From Wurfbainia villosa (Eukaryota > Streptophyta > Magnoliopsida > Zingiberales > Zingiberaceae): a stretch of DNA of 64,000 bases. A program made the translations under genes and the position numbers. The stretch lies in NCBI GenBank assembly GCA_025175895.1, contig CM046003.1, forward strand, positions 30,835,245 to 30,899,244, written 5' to 3'. Numbering within the stretch: the stretch's first letter is position 1; every line of letters begins with the position of its first letter. Below the pieces are notes generated by a model, which did no database searches, had not been told where the DNA came from, and saw only the letters and a program-made list of their open reading frames with translations. Positions 24,755-36,092 of the stretch are shown here, piece by piece.

Positions 24755-25001
24755 TTGTAAAAAAGAAGGAAGGGTTGGAGGGTGATGCAAGGGGAAAGAA
24801 GAAGAATCTTCACACTTCATAGAAATGAGAGAAGAGTTTCGAAGACAAGAAGAGCGGAAGATGAAGAAGGGGAAGGCAAGAAGTCAAATTTAAAGGAGGG
24901 TAGTGTGTTCTTGTTGAGCAAGATTATTGGCCATGTGGGCAAAGATATGGGCCTTAAAGAAGTTTTTGATGTGCTTTATTGGTGGGTGGAACCTTTGTTT
25001 A

Positions 25002-25450
25002 TTTTTACAGCTCGGCGATAGTCGAAGCCATTATTCCCGTGCAGTTGCAGATCAGAGAAGTAGGATTTAAGGTAGATACACTATGGAAGATGACATAAGT
25101 TAAAAAATTATTCCGATCCAAGAAGGCAAGGCCTTAGATCAGATCGTCACTATTCTTACAGCTCAGTGATGGCCGAAGTTTTTATCCCCGTGTGGTTGTG
25201 GATCGGAGGAGTAGGGCTTAAGGTAAGTACACTATGGAAGATGACGGAGGAAAAAATTATTCAGATATGAGAAGGCAAGGCCTTAGAGTAGATCGTCACT
25301 ATTTTTACAGCTCGATGATAGTCGAAGCTTTTATCCCCTTGCGATAGCGGGTCGGAGGAATTAAGTTTAAGGTAAGTACACTATGGAAGATGACGGAAGT
25401 AAAACATTCATTCCGATCTAACAAGGCAAGGCCTTAGAGCAAATCGTCAT
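25002..25450 (+). repeat. Three tandem copies of a ~150-bp unit upstream of the Tat 3' LTR
   Basis: Units begin TTTTTACAGCTCGGCGATAG-like at about 25003, 25153 and 25303 (spacings 151 and 149 bp). Each ends GGCAAGGCCTTAGA...AGATCGTCA. They diverge at roughly one base in ten by eye. Tandem repeats in the 3' UTR are common in Tat/Ogre elements. Confidence 0.9.
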
Positions 25451-25474
25451 TTTTTATCTCTCCTGCACTAGCAG

Positions 25475-25612
25475 GAATTAAAATTTCGAACCACGTTAAA
25501 TCTCTTATCATTGTTCTTCTTACTCTTTCATCATTTTTACTATTGTGGCCAGAGATGACCCCAAGCCTCCCTGACATTTTCATCCCAAAGGAGGTAGAAA
25601 ATCCATACCACA
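25475..25612 (+). mobile_element. Remnant of the 3' LTR of Tat element F (terminal 138 bp)
   Basis: From GAATTAAAATTTCGAACC to CCATACCACA it matches the last 135 bp of the 5' LTR (10463-10597). Upstream of 25475 the match stops abruptly and the tandem repeat begins, so about 1 kb of the 3' LTR including its U3 is deleted. Confidence 0.85.
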
Positions 25613-26110
25613 TCAAAAATAGTTTAAAAACATGATGCTAAATTCTTTGAAAGAGTTGATGGACCCCGACTTCAATTGCCTAAACCATCATTGTGTCAAA
25701 CCCGTAAACAAAGTCAGAAATACTCAACACTTAATTCCCTCGTTATACTAGTGCAGGAGAGATGCATTCGCAAAGCAGTATAGTTGATCATTGGGATTAG
25801 AAGCTTCAATTTACTCCTTGATTTGAAGGGGCAAAAAATGACTGAACAATTCTTCTACCAAGATACCTTAAGAGAAAGGAGTGTCCCACCGAGTACTCTC
25901 CAGCATTTTCTCTCTTGGTACCTCCACTTAGACTTGTTTAGAGTCTTCCCTAGGGGCTCATGGGTGATCGACTTTCGAGATTGCTCCTCATGTTGGATTG
26001 ATGCCCCTCTAATCATTTATGTAGGTACGAGGTTCAACAAGGGTTATCGCCAAAGGAGCTCCTCCATTGTAGTTGTCATTATCCTGCTCAAGTTTTCCAT
26101 AATCTAGGTA
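25613..26110 (-). pseudogene. Ty3/Gypsy Tat-like gag, 5' half of the split copy
   Basis: On the minus strand it reads LPLQIKE, ASNPNDQLYCFANASLLH, VFLTLFTGLTQ and SGSINSFKEFSIMFLNYF. This is the first half of a Tat gag, which would continue into LFSMKQHDRE at 9440. The break lies exactly at the right end of Tat element F, which shows that F inserted into this gag. Stops are frequent. Confidence 0.78.
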
Positions 26111-26850
26111 GAAGCCCCAAAATCCAAGAACACATTATGACCTCTATCTTTGGTAGTTATCCTTGCTCTCCATGACTTCTTATATGGTCTCCGATCTCAA
26201 CGTCTAGGCTCTACTTCCCACATACAATGCTAATGATTCAGTCTGAGAATTATAAATGAGCTAAATCTTCGAGAACTCTAAGTAAACTTCGGTAGGCAAG
26301 TTAGCTAAGTAGATTTTCATAGGTAGGTTGGCTACAAGTCAAATTGTTGTCAGATGTGCATCTTCTTATTGAGTTGGCCCACGATGGCTTGACAACTAAT
26401 CGAGTTGGCAATACTCCAATCCAATCGATGAAGGAGAGATAATCCATATTGCACAATTGATGAGTGCTCAATTCGACTGCAAACAAAAAAGACAGTTTAA
26501 AGGAAGCCAAGAGGGACCGGACCTTGGCAAAATTCTTTTGATGCTCAAGTTATATCTTGACAAAGAGAACAGAAAAGCAGAAATAAGAGTGAAAATGAAG
26601 TAGTGGTTGAAAGTAGTTTCTTTTTACTGACTATACGGATACCCTTATATACAAACTTGAGAGCAAATGACTGAAAGCCTTGCCTTCTTCATGCATCCAT
26701 TCTTGTCTATACTTGTTTGCCTTCCTTATGCGCCCATTCATGGTCACACCTACCCACCTTTATCATACACCCTTTTATGTTTACACATGTCCGTCCACAA
26801 GAGTGAAACACCCCCTTCTGTTTATTTGCCAAGTTGATTGATTTGGCCCT
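26111..26850 (-). mobile_element. Probable leader and 5' LTR of the split Tat copy
   Basis: Upstream of the gag on the minus strand lies AT-rich sequence. A good TATA box (TATATAAGGG; plus 26650-26659) precedes a pyrimidine-rich leader. The layout fits an LTR promoter, but no second LTR is available for comparison and the ends are not defined. Confidence 0.4.
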
Positions 26851-27305
26851 TGGGCCAGTTCAAGTCTGCTCTGAAGTCATGACTCCCCCCTAAAATCTAT
26901 AAGCTTGCCATGCATCCATCCGAAGTATCTCCGCATTAACCAAGTTCGATCTTTGCTATGTGGATTTCTATCATATCTGTCATATCACTTACAATCAACT
27001 TTAGAAAATTAAAACCTCTAGGTCAATTTTAAATCATTACAATTTATCTTTTTTTTAATGAATTAAAGTATAAAAAATTGAAAGGAACTAAGTTACTCTT
27101 GTCTTACCCTAGAAAATGAAAACATAGAATGGTGAAAAATTTCAAAAAAAAATTACAAAAATCTCTTACAAAGAGTTTTTATCAACAAGAAAGAAAGATA
27201 AGAATAATTTGGGATGTTACGAGAAACAACTAATTTTAAATGATTTTTAATAGATAAATGGAGCAATGTTATCTTTTTAGTGAACTTTTGTTGGTTAACC
27301 AACAA
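26851..27305. other. AT-rich spacer without recognised features
   Basis: A/T-rich DNA between the old Tat LTR and the solo LTR. No frame longer than chance and no repeat structure were noted. Confidence 0.5.
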
Positions 27306-29073
27306 TGTTGAGGATCGGATGTTGCGCTAGAGGGGAAGTAAATAGCAATTTCACTTCGTCGCTTGAAATTCTTTCGATCGTGTTCGTCTACAAAACTTGT
27401 TATCATAGTGAAAATAAATAGCAATAACGAAATACGACAAACACTCGCAATGCACAAGATATAACGTGGTTTGAAACTAGGGTTCTTACTCCATTGGACG
27501 AGCTCAATAGCAAGCTCTAGTGATGCACACCACCACTAATAAATCTCTCCTTCTCGGTATGACACGAAAGTAGAGAAACCTCGTACAACAAGTTTATATA
27601 ATGAAATACAATCAAATACAAAGCAAATGAATGAGTATAAGAACTAAAACACTTTACAAGTGCACTTTTGATTGCTTTGAAGGGCTTTGAAAACCTGGAA
27701 TGTAGTAACAATTCCTCCCCAAAAGCTCCAAGAACCAGCATCTCCAAATCCTCCACAAAATCTTCTTATAAGGTAGAGCTTGGGCTGATTTTTCATTTAG
27801 CAATCGACTGTCAAAAGGCACCAGTCGAATGCTCTTCCATCCGTTGTCTCACAATGGCTCCATTCACACTGGAACCTGCTCAACGGATACCCTAGCAATC
27901 GACTGTATTTACCCGTAGTTGACTGTTGCTCGGTAGTCGAGTGACCAGTTGACTACCTGAGCTTCTATGCTCGTGTCCACTTAAAGCAGTCGTACCTCAG
28001 TCAACTACATGATCAGTCGACTGCTCTGAGTCAACTCGGCTCCTGAGTGTCAAACACTTGACCAGTCGACTATCCAATACCCTAGTCGACTGATAAACCT
28101 CAACAATGAGGTTTAACCCCAAGTATGATCCCCTCACATTTGATAGACTATCCTTAGCCTAGACCTAAGCTTTCTAGCCACCTCCATCAGTCTCATGCCT
28201 ATCGGATCCCTCCAAGTCCTCCATGACTTGTTCATTCATAGGCTAGCCTTCAGGTGCTTCCATCGGGTATTGTCATACTAACCGGGTCTATTTTGCCAAG
28301 GTACATTTGGACTTATGCCGCTAAGACAAACCCTTAGACTTTACACCGCCAAACATTGTACTTATGCTGCCAAAACTACATGCTTGGACTTTACAATGCC
28401 AATATCACACCCTTGGACTTTCCAATTGTCAAGTACCCATAACTTGGACTTTCACCGCCAAGACTACACACTTGGATGTACGTGACTAAGACTATACCCT
28501 TGGACTTTTCAATTGCCAAGTACCCATGACTTGGACTTTTACCACTAAGACTATACACTTGGATTTACGTGGCCAAGACTACACCCTTGAACTTTTACAA
28601 TTGCCCAGTACTCATGACTTGGACTTTCCATGCCAAGATCCATGCTTGGACTTTTCATGCTGAGTATCCAAACTTGGACTTTCCCTCGAGTCTCACTCAA
28701 GCTAGGTCAACCTTGACTTGAGGTCGATTGTTTTACCAATCTCCCCATAAAGTTATCTCCTCATATGGTCAAACTCATGTCAACCATATGATGAACTCAT
28801 TGTCAAACAATGGTCAAACTCGTTGACAATAAAATTGTCAATCCCATTATCAAACCCATGTCAACCTTGACCTGAGGTCGATTGCTTCACCAATCTCCCC
28901 ATAAAGTTACCTCCTCATATGGTCAAACCCATGTCAATCACATGATCAACCCATTGTCAAACAATGGTCAAATTCATTGACAATAAAATTGTTAATCTCA
29001 TTGTCAAACATCAAAACCCTACTCGAGTCCACTCGAGTCTGGTCAATCATGACCTGGGTCGATTGCACTAACA
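27306..29073 (-). mobile_element. Solo LTR of the gag-only Copia family
   Basis: It begins TGTTGAGGATCGG and carries family landmarks in minus orientation: GCTAGAGGGG..., ATAACGTGGTTTG, the ...CCGATCAGTCGACTG-type motifs (about 27790-28100), the CTTGGACTTT unit array (28290-28690) and the end GTCGATTGCACTAACA. No gag or PBS flanks it, so it is a solo LTR. It is longer than its relatives (1768 bp) because of internal duplications. Flanking AACAA/AATGA is not a convincing target duplication. It is the most diverged member seen here. Confidence 0.82.
28701..29010. repeat. 154-bp tandem duplication inside the solo LTR
   Basis: Two copies start at ...CTTGACTTGAGGTCGATTG and ...CTTGACCTGAGGTCGATTG (GGTCGATTG at about 28722 and 28876). 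Each is followed by CAATCTCCCCATAAAGTTA and CATATGGTCAAAC. The unit includes a PPT-like segment next to an LTR-start-like segment (reverse). Confidence 0.85.
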
Positions 29074-30637
29074 AATGATCCATAGTGATTGTTATTTAAT
29101 GGATAATCATTGTCCAATTATTATTTCACTTGATATCCATGATGTTTGATTAATAACATAAATTGATTGGTGATCGAAGATAAATATAAATTTGTTAGTG
29201 ATTTCGTCAAAGATAAGTAGATAAGTTGGATCATTTGAAACTTTAGATAGACTAGATCCTCTAAAATCCAGGATGGACTTTGTGGATGGGTTGATTCCTC
29301 AAGAGGTCGACTCCTCGACTCTAGACAAGGTAGGTCCTTGCCGAGTGTTACTTTATTGGATCAACAAGTGCACAGGTTTGTAATGCAGACACATCTAACA
29401 TCTTGATCACATTTTATCATAAGATGCGATCCCACCTTCCTCTAAATCATGACAAGGAGAAATTGAGCCCTAAAATAAAGATTTTAACGCCTCCATGGCC
29501 CCATGACATGGATATCCTTTATTTTGAATTAGAATGATGTGTAAAAGAGTTCTTAGAGGCTCCAAGGCCTACCCGTGGTCACCACCACGAGCATGGATTA
29601 TTCCATGGCTTGACACGGTGATGCAGGGGCATCTAACAATAAACACAATTTAGATGCACTAAAATAGAGTTTTGACTTTTTCTATTAAAGTTTATTTGTT
29701 TTTCGATCCAGATAGGGTTTTAACTTTTTCTATTAAAGTTTGCTTTTTTTTTTTTATTATTCAATCTAGATAGGGCTTTGATATTTTTTTCTATTAAAAT
29801 TTATTTATTTTTCTATTTAGATAGCATTTTGACTTTTTCTATTAAGGTTTGTTTGTTTCTCTATTTTTTTAGTTTTTGCTTTCTTGCTTGTAAAGAAATT
29901 TTTGTTAAAGTTAATTTATTTTATTTTTTAAAAACTTTCTCTTTCTCTAAGCCTATTTAAACATAGGTTTAGACTCTTGTAAGATATTCAGTTTTGATTA
30001 ATAATATTCCTTTTTCGTTTAAATAAAGAGGTGATTCTCTTTTATTGGGTGAATTCTCCCTCTCATTCGATTCTCTCTACTCTCTCTATTCTAACCTCAC
30101 GCATGGGAAGGTTTTTAGCGCCGCCCCGCTGCCCCACCTGCATCAGTTTGTCAGGGTTTGAGTTGACTAATCTTATTGAGTCGGTGAAGCCTCGAGCAAA
30201 TAGTTCCTTTGATCGTAGATGATAAGAAGAGTTAAGAAGGAGTTAAGGGTTAAATCTTGGTGAAGCCTCTCTGATGCTTAAATTAGGTTTTGTGGGAGAA
30301 GATAGAGAAAGTAGAACAGTAGTGAGTAGGGTAGTCATATCATTGTAGATCATACCTCTCTATGCCCCCATAGACATATTGTTATACCAACCTGAGGGGC
30401 AATCCATCAAACGCCATGCCACACACACCTCCATGCCGCATTTGTTCCCTTCCACTGTGTTTGTTCATGCATGTAAGTGTCATGCCGGTTTAGGCGAAGT
30501 GCAATTGCCTACTTATTTACCTAGTCTGGTTGGCTTCCGCTTGGTCCGATAGTCAGGCCTTTTTGGCTGAGCTCAACTAGGTTGGAGTTAGATCAACCTT
30601 ATAATCTAACAGCGTCTTCTGTATTAGGCCAATATAT
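29074..30637. other. AT-rich spacer with a degenerate short tandem array
   Basis: No gene recognised. At about 29660-29870 four imperfect units of 50-60 bp share TTTTGACTTTTTCTATTAAAGTTT. A TATA-like CTATTTAAACATA near 29945 followed by a pyrimidine-rich leader (30000-30100) looks like a worn LTR promoter, but no partner is visible. Confidence 0.5.
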
Positions 30638-31283
30638 TGTTGGAATTGTTGGGAGAACAATCAAAGTTCTACATTGGAAAGACATGGAAAAGACCATGAG
30701 TTTATAAGATGAAAAGATATCTTCATTGGTATGAAGCATTTTGGGTATAACTCAAAATCAAAACCATGGGAGCTTAGGTTCAAAGTGGACAATATCATAC
30801 AATTGTGGAGATATGTGAATCTTATTTGCACTAACAATTGGTATCAAGGCCAATGGTCCATGTCGAGCCATAAGCCTTGAATAAAGGGAGTGAGGGCTCT
30901 CATGTCCTGATCAAGAGTATCAGATACCAAGTAGAAAATCCAGTTGGATTAGGATGACCGAACAGTTAGTAAGAAGATCTGGTAGGTTGAGGATCGAACA
31001 TTAAGCATAGGAAGTCCTTCGAGGACAATTGAGCTTAAGGGAGAGACCCAATATGATTCTTTGTTTGAAGGGGGGGGGGGGGGTTGTTGGAATTTCTAAG
31101 AGAATAATCAAAGTTCTACATTGAAAATACATGAAAAATATCATGGGTTTATAAAATGAAAAGATATCTCTATTGATATAAGGTTTTTTGGACATAGTCA
31201 AAAATAAAAATCATGAGGGTTTAGTCTCAAAGTGGACAATATCATACTATTATGAAGATATGTGAATCTTATTTACACCAACA
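30638..31283 (+). mobile_element. TRIM (terminal-repeat retrotransposon in miniature)
   Basis: A complete 646-bp element: two 199-bp LTRs (30638-30836 and 31085-31283), a 248-bp noncoding interior and a perfect TSD TATAT (30633-30637 and 31284-31288). LTRs start TGTTGGAATT and end ACTAACA/ACCAACA. They contain CAAAGTGGACAATATCATAC, a motif typical of widespread plant TRIM LTRs. A PBS (TTGGTATCAAGGCC, from 30838) follows the first LTR, and a polypurine run with 14 G (31070-31083) precedes the second. It encodes nothing and depends on other elements for movement. Confidence 0.93.
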
Positions 31284-32790
31284 TATATCCTCTGTATTGA
31301 TCAGATTCTCATCTTGCCACCTAAACCCCTGTCATCTCTGTATCAGTTAGAAATCAAATCTTTAAAACAAAATTAGGTTGTTTTGCAAATGTTAGTCAAC
31401 CGACTTTAAAGTTGGTCGATACACATCCAATTAAAGAAATATTTTTGTCGACCAACAATCCATGATAACCCAAGAGCAACATTCGGGCCATTAAATTTTT
31501 CCAACATCGCTTAATTCTTAGACATTGCCTTTGATGAAATCCAAACCACCTATCTACAACTCTCTAATTCAATCATAGGCAATTCTTTCATAGTAAAATT
31601 TGACACAAAATCCATATCAAGTGTTACAAGACTTCTAATAAAGGTTCTCTAGTTGGCTACATTCTTACCTAAATACATCATTTACATTCATTAAATGTCG
31701 ATTTTTAAAGTTTAATGACGTCTCAACCTCAAAAGGTTTATATGAATTCATGCTCAATTGAAAAAGGTCCATCAACATAGTTTGAACTAAGTTAATCTAC
31801 ACACTACAATCGAGCATAGGAGGAATATTCCTTGTGAGCTGGAGTTGCAAATAACAATGTTAGGTTATTATAGTACAACTGCAAGGTCTTGTTGCTCACG
31901 TGATTGGATAGAATACCAGAAATTATGTTGATTCAACTGCCTTTATCTAGATCCGAGGACACATAACTAGGTCAACGGATCGCTTATTCGTTGACGTAAG
32001 TTGATGGACTAGAATCATAATCTGTTCGTCATTTGATGGGCTAGTTATAGTTTAGTGGATTAGAACACTTTGAATTGGTGATTTGGACCGCCAATCTAAT
32101 TGATATTTATTTAATTGAAATTAGTATTTCCAATGACGAAATTAGTTTTTTTTATTGGATGAGATTATTTAATATTTTTTTATCAATGACTATGATTCAA
32201 TTATAATTCTAATGGAAGGAAGCTCTTCTCGTTTTTGGAAGAGAAAGAAATAATACTTTCTAATATTGATCTTGAATTCGAGGACGTTCAATTTAACATT
32301 GATGAACTAGAGCAATTTTGATAATGGACACATAGAGAAATATCGAAACTTCCAAGGTTCAAGAAATTCTATCTATAAATTTGTCTATTTTTATTAAATA
32401 TTTTGAGAAAGTGATTCTTCTATCCAGAGAAATGTAGATAAAATGTAAATTTTACAATGTCTCTTATATGCCGAAATAAAGTACCTAACAAAATTTGAGA
32501 TTGAACGTTCTCAAACAAAATTTTCTATACTTTTATTGTCCACTGGAATACTAATATAAATTTATTTAAATATTTTAATATTAAATTAAAATAATCATTA
32601 ACTAGATTTATTTTGTATAGAACATCTTTCTTTTAGTTTTGAATATAAATACACTTTTAAATATTTTTATCAAGAATCTTTTAATCAATTTGCTAAACAT
32701 ATTCTATGAACTATACTTGCATAATTAAAAAATTAGTAATATAGGAGAAAATAAATTTTATTGAGGAATTTAATAAATTAAATAATAAAG
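31284..32790. other. AT-rich spacer, nothing recognised
   Basis: Low-GC DNA between the TRIM and copy B. No frames with domain similarity; no clear repeats apart from short A/T runs. Confidence 0.5.
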
Positions 32791-34335
32791 TATTGGTGCG
32801 ATCGGCCCATGTCACGATTGACTTGACTCGAGTTTGACTTAAGCGGTATTTTGATGTTCAATAAAATGTTTGACAATGTGATTGTCATTGGAAAGTCAAA
32901 GTCATGGGTATTTGGCATAGAAAGTCCAAGCATGAGTCTTGGCAAGGGAAAGTCCAAGCTTGAGTCTTGGCAAGTGGAAAGTCCAATATGGGTTAGCAAG
33001 GAAAGTCCAAGCTTGAGTCTTGACAATTGGAAAGTCCAACATGGGTTGACAAGGAAAGTCCAAGCATGGATCTTGGCAAGGGAAAGTCCAAGCTTGAGTC
33101 TTGACAATTGGAAAGTCCAACATGGGTTGGCAAGGAAAGTCCAAGAGTTGATATTGGCAGCGTAAAGTCCAAGCGGGAGTCTTGACAGCATAAGTCCAAT
33201 GGTTGGCGATGTAAAGTCCAAGCGGTAGTCTTGGCAGTGTAAGCCCAATGTTCCTTGGCGGTGTAGACCAGCTTAGCATGACAATAGCCGATGAAAACAC
33301 CTGAAGGATAGCATATGGATGAACACGTCATGGATGACTTGGAGGGATCCGATAGGCGTGAGACTGACGGAGGTGGCTAGAAGGCTTAGGTCTAGGCTAA
33401 GGGTGGTCTAGCAAGTATGAAAGTATCATACTTGGGATTAAACCTCATTGCTGAGGTTATCAGTCGACTGGGGCTTTAGACCAATCGATTGGTCAAGTGT
33501 TTTGACACTTGACAGTCGAGTTGACTCTTGGCGATTGGTCGATTATGGTCGGTCGAATCGCCGTAATCGACTAGTGTTCGATCAGAAATGACTGCGATCG
33601 GCCGGCGTTAGACAACAGATTGATGGCTGAGCGATCGCCATGAAGAGCGCGATCGCTAGTCGTGGTTGCGAGAAGAATGCTGTGGCCGAGTCGATCGGCT
33701 ACGACCACGCGATCAGTTGGGTAATGATCAATCGGTGTATCCATTGGCTTGAATGTCGACGTGGATTAAGTCCATTGTGAGACAACGGTACTGTTGGAAG
33801 TCGACTGAGGCCTTATGGCAGTCGACTGCTAGGCAGAACTCCAAGTCGCAAGGAGGCTTAAAAGGAGCTCGACGGGAGGGATTTCAGCAGCGATTTTGAA
33901 GCGATTACTTGGGAGATTTTGAGGCGATTTGCTGGTGTAAATCAGGGTCTTCAAGTTCGGTTCAAGCAAGCATCCAAAGTGCATTTGTAAAGTTTTCTTT
34001 ACGTGTTTTGTGTATTTCACTTGTAATTGCTCGTATTTCTTTTGTAATCCTTGTACGAGGTTTCTCCGCCTCCGACTTGTTGTTGAGAAGGAGTTTATTT
34101 GATCAGTGGTGATATTTGCATCGCTAGAGCTCATTCGAGCTTAATCCGTGGAGTAGGAACCCTAAGGTTTCAAACCACATTATATCTTGGTGTTGTGTGC
34201 TTGTATATTTTTTTATTGCTTTATTATCTTTATTTCCGCTGCGCATAACGAGTTTTGTAGCAAGCACGAACGAATCCGGTCAAGCAATCGAAGACGCACT
34301 ATTCACCCCCCCCTCTAGCGGTCACCAACATTCCA
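32791..34335 (+). mobile_element. 5' LTR of copy B
   Basis: 1545 bp from TATTGGTGCGATCGGCC to CAACATTCCA, five bases before the PBS. The CTTGG/CCAAG unit array is at about 32890-33260, palindromes at 33460-33840 are partly decayed, and CTTAAAAGG near 33857 may be the TATA-like element. The ends of the LTR match 56035-56360 and 62981-64000. Confidence 0.88.
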
Positions 34336-34340
34336 GTAAG

Positions 34341-34352
34341 TGGTATCAGAGC
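34341..34352 (+). other. Primer binding site of copy B
   Basis: TGGTATCAGAGC, complementary to initiator Met tRNA, five bases after the LTR. Confidence 0.92.
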
Positions 34353-34404
34353 GAGGCCGCTCTTCAAGGTTTAACAACTAAAGGAACATGCTAGAGGGAA
34401 GAAG

Positions 34405-36092
34405 ATGGAGTTTAAAGAGAGATTGGGTGACGACATCAACATTCCACTATTCTTCGACCGCGAAGATTTCACATATTGGAAAGGTAGAATGATGAATTTT
34501 CTTATGTGTGATTTTGATAATTGGATGAGTGTCGTAGTAGGTTTCGATGCTCCGAAGGACGAAGAAGGAAAAAAACGTAAGAAGGAGTGGAGAAAAGAGC
34601 AACTCCAATACTTTAACATAAATAATAAGGTAATGAATATATTACTTAGCGTAATTCCTAATGATATTTTGATCAAGATAGGAGATTGTAAAGAAGTCAA
34701 GGACCTTTGGAGCAAATTGGCAAAATATCATGAAAACTCATCACTGACTCATGAAGTAGAAGAGGAGTCCGAGGAGGAACGCTCGTCCTCTCAAGATCAA
34801 GAAGAAGAAAGCTCTTCCTCACAAGAAGGTGAAGTTTCAGAAGTTGATAGAGAATCAACATCCGGATCGGGATCGGTGGAAGAAGAGGTAGAAGTAGAAG
34901 AAGTCTCCACCTCTAGGATTGAGGGAGAGGAAGTTAGATTACCGGAGCCAGAGCAAGAGCAAGAAGTAGCCTCAACATCCGGAAGAGATGAACAAGCTCA
35001 AGAGGCCCTCACCACCACCCTAGGTAACTCAAGGAAATTAATTAAAAATAAAGATTATATAATTTACTTTGAGTGTAGGGAAGCTGGACACTATAAGAGC
35101 AAGTGTCCAAAGAAGGTCAAGAAGGCTCAACCAACACCAAAGGTCAAGGATGTCGATGCCCCAATTAGGAAAAGCAAGGAGCACGTGGTGTGCTTCAAAT
35201 GCAATAAAAAAGGGCATTATATGAGTCAATTCCCTAGGAGGAAGATAACCAAGGGTCAAGAAGGAGCATCACATGTAGGGGAGCTAAGGCAAACCCTAAG
35301 GTAACCTTTAATTATGTTCTTTCCTTAATTAATAGACAAAAGCATGCTAGAAATTTTATTGCTATTGCCCATGAACAAAAGCATGCTAGAAATAGATTTT
35401 ATTGCCTAGGTGCTAAACATGTCAATCTTAGAAATAAAAAGAAATTTGGGACTAATGTCCCTAGAACAATCCTACCTAGGGAAACAATCAAGAAGATAGA
35501 GGACCATCTAGGCTTTAACTCCAAGAATTCTAGACATATGTCTAGGAAGGGCAAAATTAATCAAAGAAATAATGGGCCCACCAAATTAGAAAAAATTATA
35601 ATTTGAAAATCAAGTTTTGAGGTCAAAACTTGAGAAGATGGAGAAGACTCTTAGGAATGTGCAAAATCAAATTAAAGGGTCAAATGGTCAAAGCCTAGAG
35701 TCTAAGAGGCAAAGCTCATCTATGGGCAAGAAAAGCTTGAGCCACAAGTCTAGGTCCAAGGTAGAAAGCCTACCTATCACAATGTTCCATTCGATTATGT
35801 AACTAATACTAGGTCTAGGAAAACCAAGGTCACAAGGGAAGTCATCCCTAGAGTTGACCATGAAGTGTGCCTAGTGGCTAAGGTTTCAAGGAAACCTAGG
35901 GAAACCACTAAGAAGGTTACAAGGGGAGTCACCCCTAGAGTTAATCTAGGTAAGACTCAAATGACCAAGGCTACCAAGCCTAGGAGGGTCATCAAGAGGG
36001 TATCTAGGGAGGTTATCCCTAAGGAATACCTAGTAAACCCAAGGAGCTCCAATAGGTATTGGGTTCCTAGGAGCATGATCGATTCACGCTAA
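34405..36092 (+). pseudogene. Copia-type gag of copy B, at least three frameshifts
   Basis: ATG at 34405 opens MEFKERLGDDINIPLFFDRE, and the intact frame runs 299 codons. The capsid-like block (DFTYWKGRMMNFL, VIPNDILIKIGD, LWSKLAKYHEN) is followed by a Glu/Ser-rich linker. Knuckle 1 (CREAGHYKSKC) has lost its first Cys (YFECRE), and knuckle 2 is CFKCNKKGHYMSQF, where the last Cys is lost. A one-base loss near 35276, another shift near 35595 and a third near 35780 shift the frame. The basic tail ends NRYWVPRSMIDSR at 36092. The damage to both knuckles argues against RNA packaging by this copy. Confidence 0.88.

Larger units (their letters stand above)
9456..25612 (+). mobile_element. Ty3/Gypsy Tat-lineage retrotransposon (element F), degenerate, itself interrupted by element A
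   Basis: In order on the plus strand it has a 5' LTR, PBS, gag, (insertion A 11788-18158), protease, RT-RNase H, an extra RNase H, integrase, an antisense ORF region, tandem repeats and a 3' LTR remnant. The second RNase H after the first and the antisense ORF before the 3' LTR are marks of the Tat (Retand/Ogre) lineage. The element split an older minus-strand gag. The left edge near 9456 (TGTTGTTAAT) is a guess, because no matching target duplication was found. The right edge 25612 is set by alignment of the two LTR ends. Many stops and frameshifts show it is inactive. Confidence 0.85.

Noticed and set aside
35038..35259. Minus-strand frame opposite the gag knuckles (also at 58480-58698 and 15821-16039)
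   Set aside because: Hydrophobic antisense shadows of the Lys/Glu-rich gag, recurring only because gag is conserved.
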